Source: CAZUMH01 sp964621645 (GTDB lineage Bacteria; Zhuqueibacterota; QNDG01; JAGLOF01). Taken from it: a stretch of 64,000 bases of DNA. The position numbers and the translations under genes were made by a program. The first letter of the stretch is position 1. Every line of letters begins with the position of its first letter. This document shows positions 9,386 through 18,358 of this stretch, one piece after another. Below the pieces are notes generated by a model. The model made no database searches, had not been told where the DNA came from, and saw only the letters and a program-made list of their open reading frames with translations. The DNA is taken from the NCBI GenBank assembly GCA_964621645.1, contig CAZUMH010000004.1, forward strand, positions 12,451 to 76,450, in the 5' to 3' direction.

Positions 9386-10087
9386 TTAAAAAGCGACACT
9401 GACTCCTATATGAGCCGTGATCATATCGGTGGTCGATTTGCTGACGTCGAAGATGACGTCATTACCGACGATATCGATGGACCCTTCCTTGAGGTATTCG
9501 GCTTCACCACCGCGCAGGTAACGGATTCCCAGGTCTAAAAATAGGGTAACCGGATTGGAAACGGATCCATCAGGGGACTTCCAGACTTTTATCATGAAGC
9601 CGCCTCCGACACCGTAACTGTAGGTGATGTCGCGGAAATTGTTGGAGCTGGCTATCTCTTCATAATCATCCTCGTCGCTGATGCGGGTGTCCGTGCTGAG
9701 GAAATTGAACCCCACCAGTCCGTCCACATAGGGCCGGACATCACCGCGGGGCGGCTGCAGACGCAGGAAGGCGTGCCCGTTGATGAGGCTGTTGGTGGTG
9801 GTAACCTCCACCATGACGAGAGGTGTAATGAGGGGTTCCCTTGTGGTTTGACTGCCGTAGATGGAGAAACCGAAGCTGGCTCCGATATAGAGGGGAGTGC
9901 TGGGAAAATTATAGGCAAAGTAGCCGGTAAAACCGAATCCCCAGTTGTCCACGTTCTCGCTGAATTCGTTCTGGGGGATGACCATGGTGAAGGATCCTCC
10001 TCCCAGATAGTGCGTTTGGCCGCTGAGCGGCAGGGCCAGGGAAAGCAGGACACAGGCGCCAATGAGACTGATCATTGCTTTTTTCAA
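9386..10087 (-). CDS. Outer-membrane beta-barrel protein
   Basis: This 233-residue protein has an N-terminal signal peptide (LIGACVLLSLALPLSG) and then alternating hydrophobic/aromatic strands ending in a phenylalanine (AHIGVSVAF), as small outer-membrane barrels do. The start is a TTG preceded by AGGAGGT at 10092-10098, far better placed than the first internal ATG. No specific family is recognised; it resembles generic OmpA/OmpW-sized 8-10 strand barrels. It is divergent from the ECF sigma-factor gene, so it could be a target of that regulator, but this is only inferred from position. Confidence 0.75.
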   Translation of the reverse strand: MKKAMISLIGACVLLSLALPLSGQTHYLGGGSFTMVIPQNEFSENVDNWGFGFTGYFAYNFPSTPLYIGASFGFSIYGSQTTREPLITPLVMVEVTTTNSLINGHAFLRLQPPRGDVRPYVDGLVGFNFLSTDTRISDEDDYEEIASSNNFRDITYSYGVGGGFMIKVWKSPDGSVSNPVTLFLDLGIRYLRGGEAEYLKEGSIDIVGNDVIFDVSKSTTDMITAHIGVSVAF

Positions 10088-10325
10088 GGTTACCTCCTTT
10101 AATTTTTCACTGGTTACGGGGTCCCCTCCCCGTCAATTCCCCTGCCGGGGTGATGCTATTTCCCACGCTGTGTTCGTTGAAAACCGCACGATCCTGCGGG
10201 CAGGAAAATATATATCCGTGAGGCAGAAAAGTCAAGCGTTACCTTTTTTATTGTTCCAAGAGGAAAAATACCGTAGATTCCATACAATAATCCAGCGAAT
10301 GATCCGTTTACTTATGTGTATGGGA

Positions 10326-10914
10326 ATGAGTGAGGATAAGACAGACGCGGTCCTGATACGGGACTATCTGAGTGGGAAGGAAAAGTCGTTTCATACGCTC
10401 TACCGCAGATATGAACGGCCGCTTTTCTCCTACATTTTTCGTTTCGCCGGTGAGCGGCAGCGGGCTGAGGATCTCTTCCAGCAAACCTGGATGAAGGTGC
10501 TCAACGGGCTGCAAAATTACCGGGAACAGCAGAAATTTTCCAGCTGGCTCTTTGGCATCGCCCATAACTGCTGTATCGATGAAGTGAGAAAAGCCTCCGG
10601 TAAGAAAGAAGATGACTGTCCGGGAGAGGATAGGAAGAGCATGAAAAGTGGCGAGCNNNNNNNNNNCACCGGAAGAGCTGCTGCATCACACGGAGAGAAA
10701 GGATCTGTTGAAGAAGGCGATACAGGAACTGCCTGAAGAACAGCGTTCGGTGGTTCTCATGCGGCTTGAAGAAGAAATACCATTCAAGGAAATAGCGGAA
10801 ATCATGAATTGTTCCTTGAATACCGTGTTGGGCAGAATGCACTACGCGGTGCGTAATCTGCGCAAGATTTTTCAGGATACCTTTGGGGAGGAAATTCAGC
10901 ATGTCCTGTCCTGA
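10326..10914 (+). CDS. ECF-type RNA polymerase sigma factor (split by an N run)
   Basis: This is a sigma-70-family extracytoplasmic-function sigma factor. The first part holds region 2 (FRFAGERQRAEDLFQQTWMK and FSSWLFGIAHN). The second holds region 4 (LPEEQRSVVLMRLEEEIPFK, then IAEIMNCSLNTVLGRM). Ten N at 10657-10666 interrupt the gene, and the two halves are in different frames as written; the true gap must be a multiple of three for the frame to close. The start is uncertain (ATG at 10299, 10314, 10320 or 10326); 10326 gives the usual N-terminal length. Its end overlaps the anti-sigma gene by 14 bases, the classic sigma/anti-sigma arrangement. Confidence 0.85.
10657..10666. other. Assembly gap (10 N) inside the sigma-factor gene
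   Basis: Ten unknown bases lie between sigma regions 2 and 4, in the variable linker. Open frames on either side are offset, so the real gap length is not 10 but a multiple of three. Ten N probably marks a scaffold join of unknown size. Confidence 0.95.
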
Positions 10915-11470
10915 GTTTAAAAAAAGAGGGCTGCTCTATCTGAGCGGAGAGCTCAGCCCCCGCCGGATGGAAGCCTATCGGCTCCATCTGGAAGAGTGCC
11001 GGGAGTGCCGGGAAGAAGTGGAATTTCTCAGCGGTCTTACCGCAGCGGCAAAGAATCTGAAAAGGGTTGCTCCGTCGCGATCCGTGCGCCGAACCATTCT
11101 GAAATCGGCCGCCGGGAACCGTGCCGGGGAAGGGCTGGTCCGGCAGCTGCGCTATCGGATTCAGTCTTTTCAGGTTTCCAGATATTGGCTCTGGGGCTTT
11201 CCTACCGCGGCAACGGCGGTCTGTCTTGCCCTGCTGATCTTCAATCCCTTCAAAGGAGACAGACAGCAGCTTCTGGCCTGGAACGATGATTTCATTTCCC
11301 AGTCGATGGCGATCGATGATCATATCGATGATATCAGCCTCAATGCAACGGTAGCATTGAACGGATTGACGGAGAGTGATATCTCAACCATATCAATCTC
11401 TTCGGAACATATGCAGGAGATTGATGAAAGCATGGATCGTATCCAACAAGAGATAACAGAATTAAAATAG
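10901..11470 (+). CDS. Zinc-finger anti-sigma factor, membrane-anchored
   Basis: This 189-residue protein is a putative zf-HC2 anti-sigma factor that would hold the preceding ECF sigma factor at the membrane until a signal arrives. The N-terminus has the HxxxCxxC zinc motif (HLEECRECR near residues 28-36). One transmembrane segment follows (FPTAATAVCLALLIF, about 103-117), and the remainder is a periplasmic tail of about 70 residues. ATG 10901 is chosen because GGGAGG lies a suitable distance upstream, and it overlaps the sigma gene. The periplasmic part resembles no sensor domain I recognise. Confidence 0.82.
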   Translation: MSCPEFKKRGLLYLSGELSPRRMEAYRLHLEECRECREEVEFLSGLTAAAKNLKRVAPSRSVRRTILKSAAGNRAGEGLVRQLRYRIQSFQVSRYWLWGFPTAATAVCLALLIFNPFKGDRQQLLAWNDDFISQSMAIDDHIDDISLNATVALNGLTESDISTISISSEHMQEIDESMDRIQQEITELK

Positions 11471-11483
11471 AAGGAGGGTTCCG

Positions 11484-12059
11484 ATGAACATGAAAAAAGG
11501 GCTGATCATAATCCTGGCCCTCTCTCTTAGTTCCGCTGCCGCGGGCCAGGTTCGCCAGCCAAACCGGGGCGGACAGGCAGAACAGCAGCTGACCAGAGAG
11601 ATGGAACGGCAGGTGCTGGAGTATGTGTCCAAGTACCATCCTGAACGGCTGAAGCAGCTGGAGCAGCTGCGCACAGACCGGCCCGTTTTTTACCGCAGGG
11701 CCCTGGTCAGATTCAGCAGAGAAATGAACACCATGAACCGGCTGAAACAGGAAGATCCGGAGCGCTACCAGGAACTCCTGGAAGAAAACAAGCTGGACGC
11801 GGAAAGTTTGGACTTGGCCCAGCAGTACAAGGATGCAAGTAATGAAGCGGAAAAGGAAGCGATCAGGAAAAAACTGGAAGATCTGCTGAACAGGATATTT
11901 GAGCTCCGGCAGAAGAACAGACAGCAGGAGATCGAACGTCTGGAAAAGAGAATCGCGGGTCTGCGGGAACAGAACGCCAAGCGATTGGATATGAAGGATG
12001 AAATAGTACAGCGGCGCCTGCTGCAGCTGCTGGGGGAGAAGAATGTGTTAGAGTGGTAA
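11484..12059 (+). CDS. Exported coiled-coil protein of unknown function
   Basis: This 191-residue protein has a signal peptide (LIIILALSLSSAAAGQ) and a mature region that is almost entirely charged helix (KEAIRKKLEDLLNRIFELRQ near 130-150), predicted by eye to form a coiled coil. AAGGAGG precedes the ATG. It lies 13 bases after the anti-sigma gene, so it is probably the third member of that cassette. Its general look (small, periplasmic, helical, rich in E/R/Q) recalls Spy/CpxP or metal-resistance-associated stress proteins, but no motif confirms this. Confidence 0.7.
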   Translation: MNMKKGLIIILALSLSSAAAGQVRQPNRGGQAEQQLTREMERQVLEYVSKYHPERLKQLEQLRTDRPVFYRRALVRFSREMNTMNRLKQEDPERYQELLEENKLDAESLDLAQQYKDASNEAEKEAIRKKLEDLLNRIFELRQKNRQQEIERLEKRIAGLREQNAKRLDMKDEIVQRRLLQLLGEKNVLEW

Positions 12060-12107
12060 CAGTTCCTGGCCGTGACGGGGCCCATCTCTTACGGGGTCCG
12101 ATGCAAT

Positions 12108-12152
12108 AAGCCGAAACCCGCGGTGTATTTGAACAGCCGTCTGTTTCGGCTT
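12108..12152 (+). terminator. Intrinsic terminator after the ECF cassette
   Basis: A 10-base perfect stem (AAGCCGAAAC at 12108-12117, complement at 12143-12152) with a 25-base loop is followed by TTCCTCTTTTT. It lies about 50 bases after the coiled-coil gene. The loop is long, so the call is good but not certain. Confidence 0.7.
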
Positions 12153-12234
12153 TTCCTCTTTTTCGATTCAGGATGAACCTCTGCCGCCCATTCCTGGAAC
12201 TGCAACGATCAGGATATCCCGCGTTTCTTCAATC

Positions 12235-12263
12235 TTGACTTTCCTGCCAGGTTTACGTATATT
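12235..12263 (+). promoter_or_regulatory. Sigma-70-type promoter of the dap operon
   Basis: TTGACT (12235-12240), a 17-base spacer and TATATT (12258-12263) form a near-consensus promoter about 50 bases before the dapE-like TTG start. It is the only strong promoter visible before the five-gene lysine/diaminopimelate operon. Confidence 0.72.
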
Positions 12264-12311
12264 TATCCAATCCTTTAATCTTTTGTCAATTTATAAGTTA
12301 GAGACATTTTT

Positions 12312-13310
12312 TTGGATATTCTTCCTTTGCATGAAAAACTCGTCTCCATTCCCTCTCCCAGCGGCAGGGAAGGAGATCTCTGCCGTTTTCTGCGGGATTA
12401 TCTTCAGGAGCAGGGATGGGAAATACATATCCAGCCGCTGGATTCGGAACGTTTCAATATCTTCGCCGTTGTCAGGGATCCGGTTTTGGTCTTTTCCACG
12501 CATCTCGACACGGTCGAGCCGTTCGTCCCGTACAGCCAGGATGAACGATATATCTACGGGCGCGGCAGCTGCGACGCCAAGGGATCCCTGGCGGCTCAAA
12601 TCACCGCCGCGGAAAAACTGCGCCGCGCTGAAGCACCGGTGGCTCTGCTGCTGGTGGTGGGCGAGGAACGGGGCAGCGACGGGGCCCGGCTGGCCAATGA
12701 TATATCACCAGGAAGCACGTTCATCGTCAACGGGGAACCCACCCGGAACCGGTTCGCGGCGGGAAGTCTCGGCGTGCTGCGAGTGCGTCTCTATACGGAA
12801 GGCAGGACGGCCCATTCCGCCTGCCCGGAGGAGGGCAGATCGGCGATCCTTGTCCTGCTGGATCTGCTGCATGATATCCGCTCTCAGACTTGGCCATCCT
12901 CCGGTATTTTCGGAGAGACGACGTGTAATATCGGCACCATCAGAGGAGGAATTTCAGGAAATGTCGTCCCGGATGAGGCCGAGGCGGAACTGATGTTCCG
13001 CTGCAGTGTTCCATCCGCCCGGATTCTGAAACAGATCAACACGCTGGCGCGGGACCGGGCCGGCGTAGACGTCCTTTTTCGATGTGAGCCCCTGCGCACG
13101 ATCGTTCCCGGCGGAGAGGAGGCGGAAATCGTCTCCTTTGCCACCGATCTGTCGATCCTTACCAATTGGGGCAAGGCGCTGCTTTTGGGTCCGGGTTCGA
13201 TACGCGAGGCCCATACTCCTGATGAAAAAATCTTGAAATCGGAATTGCTGGAAGCGGTGCGGATCTACGAAACCGCCGCCGGAAAACTGATCAGTGGAGA
13301 GTGGCCGTGA
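12312..13310 (+). CDS. dapE: M20-family deacylase, probable succinyl-diaminopimelate desuccinylase
   Basis: This 332-residue zinc amidohydrolase probably removes succinate from N-succinyl-LL-diaminopimelate. M20 metal and catalytic motifs are all present: STHLDT (HxD), GRGSCDAKG, VVGEERGSDGA (catalytic and metal Glu pair), NGEPT, the dimer-domain AHSACPE, and the C-terminal EAHTPDEKI histidine. It is shorter than typical DapE (about 375). ArgE, LysK or another M20 peptidase would look similar, so DapE is inferred from the adjoining dap genes, especially dapD, which makes the succinylated intermediate. The start is a TTG. It overlaps the aspartokinase gene by four bases. Confidence 0.75.
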   Translation: MDILPLHEKLVSIPSPSGREGDLCRFLRDYLQEQGWEIHIQPLDSERFNIFAVVRDPVLVFSTHLDTVEPFVPYSQDERYIYGRGSCDAKGSLAAQITAAEKLRRAEAPVALLLVVGEERGSDGARLANDISPGSTFIVNGEPTRNRFAAGSLGVLRVRLYTEGRTAHSACPEEGRSAILVLLDLLHDIRSQTWPSSGIFGETTCNIGTIRGGISGNVVPDEAEAELMFRCSVPSARILKQINTLARDRAGVDVLFRCEPLRTIVPGGEEAEIVSFATDLSILTNWGKALLLGPGSIREAHTPDEKILKSELLEAVRIYETAAGKLISGEWP

Positions 13311-14674
13311 GTCTGCTGGTGATGAAATTCGGTGGTTCCTGCCTGAGGGAAGCGGGATCCATCCAGCAGTTGTGCCGTATCATCGAGTGTCATAAAAAGA
13401 ATCGGCTGGTTCTGGTGATCTCGGCATTGGGCAAGACAACCAGAAGCCTGCTTGATGCGGGTGAAACGGCCGCAGCCGGAGATTCCGCCCGGGCCCTGAA
13501 GAAAATAGATGAAATTTTCTCCGCTCACCTGAAACTCTGGAGAGAAAGCGGTGCGGATGAGGAGGTGCCATCCTCTGATCCCTGGGACACCTACCGCAGG
13601 GAAATGGAAAGACTGGTCAGCGGGATCGGCGATCTGGGGGAATTTTCACCCCGCAGCCGGGACCATCTGCTGGGATATGGTGAACGGCTGGCAACCCTGC
13701 TTCTTAATGATGTTCTGCGGCATAGGGGCTGCCTTACCCGGCTGTTCGATTCCGGAGAGATGATCATTACCGACGAGAATTTCACTTCGGCTTCTCCGCT
13801 GCAGCCGCATACCAGGGACGGGATCAGACGACATCTTGAACCGGTTCTGAAATTGAACGAGATGCCGCTGCTGCAGGGATTCATCGGAAGCAGTCTGAAC
13901 GGTCACCCCACCACTCTGGGATTCGAAGGATCGGACTTCACGGCCGCCCTGGTGGGGGCGGCGCTGGAAGCAGAAGAGATCCAGATATGGAAGGATGTGC
14001 CCGGTGTCATGACCGCGGACCCCGGTCTCTGCCCCCGGGCCCGCAGGATAGATGAACTCTCCTATCAGGATGCGGCCCTGCTCAGCGGACTGGGGGCCCA
14101 GGTGCTCCATCCGGCGACGCTGGAACCTGCCAGGCAGACGGGGATCCCGGTAAGGGTACGACCATTTCATGATCCTGATGAGCAGGGAACACGTATCCAT
14201 GCCGATCCGGCGCCGCGACCGGAAAGATTTTTATCCATCACCTTCCGTCCCGCTATCGTGGGACTGCGCTTTGAGCTCGCTCCCGGAAAGGACCGGGAGC
14301 AGCTGCTTCGGGAAGTGATGCGGATCTGCCGGGAGGCCGCTCTGCCGCTGCGCGCCCTTGCCCTGGAAGGGAGCCAGCTGCTAACGGCAGTGGAATCAGT
14401 CTCGGTTCCGCGTCTCCACGACGATGAGGTGATGTCAGTAGGCCGGCTGCTGGAGGCGGAAGAGATGTCTTTTATCAGTATTTTGGGGACGGATATCGAA
14501 CCCGGGAGTATTTTCGGCGAGATCCTGACCCCGGACCTGCTCGCGCATTGCATCCTCTGCCAGCAGGGAGCTTCGAGGAACTTTATTACTCTGGGGATTA
14601 GACGAGATCAGCTTAAGCGGATGCTGCCGGTGCTCCATGACAGACTATTTGTGACGGGGGGTAAGAAAAAATGA
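13307..14674 (+). CDS. lysC: Aspartate kinase
   Basis: This 455-residue aspartokinase phosphorylates L-aspartate, the first step toward lysine, diaminopimelate, threonine and methionine. The N-terminal KFGGSC nucleotide-site motif, the FEGSDFTAAL block and WKDVPGVMTADP are diagnostic. The C-terminal third has an ACT-type regulatory region, so feedback inhibition is expected. GTG 13307 is preferred over GTG 13301 because GGAGA lies six bases upstream and it gives a 4-base GTGA overlap with the previous stop. No homoserine dehydrogenase domain is fused. Its place between dapE-like and dapB genes suggests the lysine branch. Confidence 0.92.
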   Translation: MSLLVMKFGGSCLREAGSIQQLCRIIECHKKNRLVLVISALGKTTRSLLDAGETAAAGDSARALKKIDEIFSAHLKLWRESGADEEVPSSDPWDTYRREMERLVSGIGDLGEFSPRSRDHLLGYGERLATLLLNDVLRHRGCLTRLFDSGEMIITDENFTSASPLQPHTRDGIRRHLEPVLKLNEMPLLQGFIGSSLNGHPTTLGFEGSDFTAALVGAALEAEEIQIWKDVPGVMTADPGLCPRARRIDELSYQDAALLSGLGAQVLHPATLEPARQTGIPVRVRPFHDPDEQGTRIHADPAPRPERFLSITFRPAIVGLRFELAPGKDREQLLREVMRICREAALPLRALALEGSQLLTAVESVSVPRLHDDEVMSVGRLLEAEEMSFISILGTDIEPGSIFGEILTPDLLAHCILCQQGASRNFITLGIRRDQLKRMLPVLHDRLFVTGGKKK

Positions 14675-15369
14675 AAGTTGCCCTTATCGGATACGGAAAG
14701 ATGGGCAGTATGGTGGAGCGGCTGGCCGGGGAAGAGGGGATCGAGATTGCTGCCCGCTATGATATAGATACACCCCTGGACAGTGATGACAATGCCAAAG
14801 GGACCCTGGAGGATGTATCGATCCTGATTGATTTTACCCAGCCTGAAGCCGTGCCGGACACCATCCGGGCGGCGGCTCTGCTTGGGAAGAATCTGGTGAT
14901 CGGCACCACCGGCTGGCATGATTTTCTGCCGGAAGCGAAGAAAATCGTCCGGAATGCCGGAACCGGATTGGTGTACGGAGCCAATTTTTCCCTGGGAGTG
15001 AGAATCTTCTACCGGCTGGTGGAAAGAGCCGGATCTCTTTTTAAGCATTTCCCGGAGTATGATCCGTATATAACGGAGGCGCACCACCGGTTCAAGAAGG
15101 ACGCCCCATCCGGTACGGCACTTACTCTCAAATCAATTCTGGAAAGGCACACGAACCGGAAAGGACCGGAGATCAGCAGCGTACGGGCTGGACACATCCC
15201 CGGCACACACCGGGTCGGTTTCGATTCCACCGTGGATACGGTGGAACTGGTGCACCGGGCCCGCTCCAGAGAGGGTTTCGCCAGGGGCGCCCTGCTGGCG
15301 GCCCGCTGGATCGAGGGACGCAAAGGATTTTTCGAATTCGGAGAAGTGGTCGATTCTCTGATAGACTGA
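14671..15369 (+). CDS. dapB: 4-hydroxy-tetrahydrodipicolinate reductase
   Basis: This enzyme reduces hydroxy-tetrahydrodipicolinate with NAD(P)H in the diaminopimelate pathway. The 232 residues include the GYGKMG nucleotide-binding loop at the start, VIGTTGW, GANFSLGV and the signature EAHHRFKKDAPSGTA with catalytic histidines and lysine. It is somewhat shorter than the usual 240-270 residues, mostly in the N-terminal Rossmann part, as in several non-proteobacterial DapB proteins. Its ATG overlaps the aspartokinase stop (ATGA). Confidence 0.93.
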   Translation: MKVALIGYGKMGSMVERLAGEEGIEIAARYDIDTPLDSDDNAKGTLEDVSILIDFTQPEAVPDTIRAAALLGKNLVIGTTGWHDFLPEAKKIVRNAGTGLVYGANFSLGVRIFYRLVERAGSLFKHFPEYDPYITEAHHRFKKDAPSGTALTLKSILERHTNRKGPEISSVRAGHIPGTHRVGFDSTVDTVELVHRARSREGFARGALLAARWIEGRKGFFEFGEVVDSLID

Positions 15370-15419
15370 ACCAGGATTTTTTCCGGTCAGTATACCATAC
15401 TATGAGAAAGGCGGCGGTT

Positions 15420-16313
15420 ATGAGCACATTACATAATCTGAGAGGATGCGGTACGGCGCTGGTGACGCCGTTTACGGACTCTGGAGAAGTGGATTATAAA
15501 GCCGTTACGCGATTGGTGGAGTTTCAGATAAGCAAAGGGATCGATTTCCTGGTCCCCTGCGGCACCACCGGCGAAGTGGCCACCCTGAGCACCGAGGAAC
15601 ACCTGAAGGTGGTGGAAACGGTGGTGTCCGCCGCGAACGGCAGAGTGCCGGTTATCGCAGGCGCCGGCGGATATAACACGGCCAAGGTGGCGGAAACGGC
15701 CCGCCAAATAGCCGGGCTGGGTGCGGACGGCATCCTCTCGGTCACTCCCTACTACAACAAACCCACCCAGGAAGGGCTGGTGCAGCACTATCTGAGTATC
15801 GCCGACAGTATTGATCTACCCATCATTCTCTATAACGTTCCCGGCCGCACTCAGTGCAATATGCTGCCGGATACCGTGGTTCGGCTCAGCGGCCATGTCA
15901 ATATCATCGGTATCAAGGAGGCTTCCGGGAATATCGGTCAGATCGGGGAGCTGGCCGTTAAGAAACCCGCCGATTTTCTTCTCCTTTCCGGGGACGATCC
16001 CAACACGCTGCCGATGATCGCCCTGGGCGGCGTCGGTGTGATTTCGGTAGTCTCCAACCAGGCTCCGGAGGACGTGATCAAATTGACCCATCTCTGTCTG
16101 GAAAACAAGTTTAAGGAAGCGCTTACGGTGCAGGCCCGCCTGTTTAATCTGATGCGACTGGATTTTATCGAGACAAATCCCATCCCGGTGAAGGCCGGGC
16201 TGGCCATGATGGGGTTCATGGAGGAAATATACCGGCTGCCCCTGGTGCCCATGAGTGCGGAAAACAGAGAAAAGCTGCGCCGGGAATTGAAAAACCTGGG
16301 ACTCATCACCTGA
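15420..16313 (+). CDS. dapA: 4-hydroxy-tetrahydrodipicolinate synthase
   Basis: This 297-residue class I aldolase condenses pyruvate with aspartate semialdehyde. Diagnostic blocks are GCGTALVTPF, PCGTTGE, TPYYNKPTQEG, ILYNVPGRT and IGIKEASGN, whose lysine forms the Schiff base. ATG 15420 is used because AAAGGCGG lies just upstream; an ATG at 15402 would add six residues. It lies 50 bases after dapB, and its stop overlaps the dapD start by one base. Confidence 0.95.
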   Translation: MSTLHNLRGCGTALVTPFTDSGEVDYKAVTRLVEFQISKGIDFLVPCGTTGEVATLSTEEHLKVVETVVSAANGRVPVIAGAGGYNTAKVAETARQIAGLGADGILSVTPYYNKPTQEGLVQHYLSIADSIDLPIILYNVPGRTQCNMLPDTVVRLSGHVNIIGIKEASGNIGQIGELAVKKPADFLLLSGDDPNTLPMIALGGVGVISVVSNQAPEDVIKLTHLCLENKFKEALTVQARLFNLMRLDFIETNPIPVKAGLAMMGFMEEIYRLPLVPMSAENREKLRRELKNLGLIT

Positions 16314-17164
16314 TGGAGGAGAACAGCTCAGTGAATCTACCTGAGGAAATCACCCGGCTCTTCAATCTGCCGCCCAAAGAGCTCGAGCGGGAGAAAGCGA
16401 CGGCGGTTTTTGAGGAATTCAAAACACTGTTGAACCGGGGTGAAGCGAGAGCCGCCGAACCGGACAAAGATTCCTGGAGGGTGAACCTGTGGGTCAAGGA
16501 GGGGATCCTGCTGGGATTCAGGCTGGGAGTGCTGCGGGATATTTCCATCAATGCCGATTTTGTTTTCTATGACAAGGACACCTTTCCTCTTCGGAAAATC
16601 GGGATAGGTGACGGGGTCCGTATCGTGCCGGGCGGGTCATCCATCCGAGACGGCTGTTACCTGGGGCGACACGTCACCTGCATGCCTCCCATGTACATCA
16701 ACGTGGGCGCCTATGTCGATGACGAGAGTATGATCGACTCGCACGCTTTGGTGGGATCCTGCGCGCAGATAGGGAAACGGGTGCACCTCTCGGCCGCGGC
16801 CCAGATCGGCGGGGTTCTGGAGCCGGTGGGAGCGCTGCCGGTCATCATCGAGGATGATGTCCTGGTCGGCGGGAATTGCGGCGTCTACGAGGGGACGATC
16901 GTACGCAGGGGTGCCATTCTGGGAGCCGGAACCATCATCACCGGATCGACTCCCGTCTACGATCTGGTACGTGACATCGTTTACCGCAAGGAAAAGGATG
17001 GACCACTGGAAATCCCGGCGGGGGCGGTGGTCATCCCCGGGAGTCGTCCCATCACCCGGGGAAGAGGAGCGGAACTGGGTCTCAGTGTGGCCACCCCGCT
17101 GATCATCAAGTACCGTGACGAAAAAACGGAACAGGGTACGGAGCTGGAGGACTTGCTGCGCTAG
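16313..17164 (+). CDS. dapD: Tetrahydrodipicolinate N-succinyltransferase
   Basis: This 283-residue left-handed beta-helix acyltransferase transfers succinyl from succinyl-CoA to tetrahydrodipicolinate. The N-terminal helical domain (DKDSWRVNLWVKEGILLGF) and the hexapeptide repeats after about residue 95 (GDGVRIVPGGSSIRDG) are typical of DapD. Its presence sets the succinylase variant of the diaminopimelate pathway. The aminotransferase (DapC/ArgD), DapF and aspartate-semialdehyde dehydrogenase are not in the window. It is the last dap gene of the operon. Confidence 0.93.
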   Translation: MEENSSVNLPEEITRLFNLPPKELEREKATAVFEEFKTLLNRGEARAAEPDKDSWRVNLWVKEGILLGFRLGVLRDISINADFVFYDKDTFPLRKIGIGDGVRIVPGGSSIRDGCYLGRHVTCMPPMYINVGAYVDDESMIDSHALVGSCAQIGKRVHLSAAAQIGGVLEPVGALPVIIEDDVLVGGNCGVYEGTIVRRGAILGAGTIITGSTPVYDLVRDIVYRKEKDGPLEIPAGAVVIPGSRPITRGRGAELGLSVATPLIIKYRDEKTEQGTELEDLLR

Positions 17165-17232
17165 GATGGATATCCCCCGGATTTTACAGTCCGATTTTAC
17201 GATATTATGGTAACATCCTGACACAGAAGAAT

Positions 17233-18240
17233 ATGAAGAATATAAAGAACATCGGTACTCTTTGTCTTTACTCCCTCCTGCTGCCCACCGTGCTGGCGGC
17301 TCAGAATCTGACCAAATACGGGGGCAGTTTTCTGGAGACAGGCGTGGGAGCCCGTTCTCTGTCACTGGGAGGAGCCTGTACCGCCATGCAGGGAGATGTA
17401 GCATCAGTCTACTGGAACCCGGCGGGACTGGCCGCCATAGAAGGACTCCAGATGCAGGGAATGCACAGTGAACGCTTCGCCGGGATGGTAAACTGGGATT
17501 TTCTGGGGGTCGCCATACAAAAGAATTCTTCCACCTGTCTGGCCGTGGCATTCTACCGTCTCGGCGTAGACGGGATTCCCCTCACCAGACTGCAGAATCC
17601 TGACCTGCCTCTGGGCGAGATCTATGTAGACGAAGATGGGAAAAAACAGATAAACGATCCGTATGTCTTCAAGCGAATCGACGACAGCGAAAATGCTTTT
17701 GTCATTTCGCTTTCCCGAAAACAGTCCCGGCAGCTGTCCCTGGGAGGAAGTGCCAGAATCATCCGCAAGGCGGCGGGTGAATATTCCGCCTGGGGCCTGG
17801 GATTCGATTTCGGCGCCGTTTATTCCATTAAAGAAACCTTCACCGCCGGTGTCATAGTGAGGGATTTTACCTCTACTCTTATTGCCTGGAACGGAGGAAG
17901 ACGGGAACTGATACCGCCGTCTCTGCAATTGGGGGCCGCTTATTTCCTGCGCCTTGCCGGTTTTACGGTGCAAACTCTGGCTGATATTCGGGCCGGCTTT
18001 GAAAACAGAGAATCCGACACGGGGCTGCACCTGGGCCGGACTAATCTGGAACCCCGCCTCGGCTGTGAGGTGGACTACCACGGAAAAGTCGCCCTGCGGG
18101 CCGGTCTCATGGGAACGACGTTCACCGCCGGAGCTGGATTTCATCTTTCTATTATCTCAATTGATTACGGTTTTTATCCCCATCCTGAACTGGGAACCAC
18201 TCATCAGATTTCTGCAACGGTACAGCTTCTGGACAAGTAG
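17233..18240 (+). CDS. PorV/PorQ-family outer-membrane protein
   Basis: This 335-residue protein has a signal peptide (LYSLLLPTVLAAQ) and the PorV/PorQ family opening: GARSLSLGGA, then SVYWNPAGLA. Family members are FadL-like outer-membrane barrels that serve the type IX secretion system as shuttle or attachment partners for sorting-domain cargo. The end is strand-like (HQISATVQLLDK). Two T9SS cargo proteins in the window (5389-9180 and 42800-44932) make such a role plausible, though many genomes carry several paralogues of unknown function. It lies 68 bases after dapD with no clear terminator between them. Confidence 0.85.
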   Translation: MKNIKNIGTLCLYSLLLPTVLAAQNLTKYGGSFLETGVGARSLSLGGACTAMQGDVASVYWNPAGLAAIEGLQMQGMHSERFAGMVNWDFLGVAIQKNSSTCLAVAFYRLGVDGIPLTRLQNPDLPLGEIYVDEDGKKQINDPYVFKRIDDSENAFVISLSRKQSRQLSLGGSARIIRKAAGEYSAWGLGFDFGAVYSIKETFTAGVIVRDFTSTLIAWNGGRRELIPPSLQLGAAYFLRLAGFTVQTLADIRAGFENRESDTGLHLGRTNLEPRLGCEVDYHGKVALRAGLMGTTFTAGAGFHLSIISIDYGFYPHPELGTTHQISATVQLLDK

Positions 18241-18282
18241 CTCTAACTCACATAAAAACATGGCAAAAAGTAAAAATTCCTG

Positions 18283-18311
18283 TTGACTATCATTATTTTA
18301 TTTCGTAAAAT
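18283..18311 (+). promoter_or_regulatory. Sigma-70-type promoter before yicC-gmk-rpoZ
   Basis: TTGACT (18283-18288), a 17-base spacer and TAAAAT (18306-18311) lie in an AT-rich stretch 48 bases before the yicC start. It heads the 29-gene collinear array that runs to 44932. Confidence 0.75.
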
Positions 18312-18358
18312 ATAAACTCTGTATTCTATTAAAGTTATTGTGATTAGATCGGGCATAT

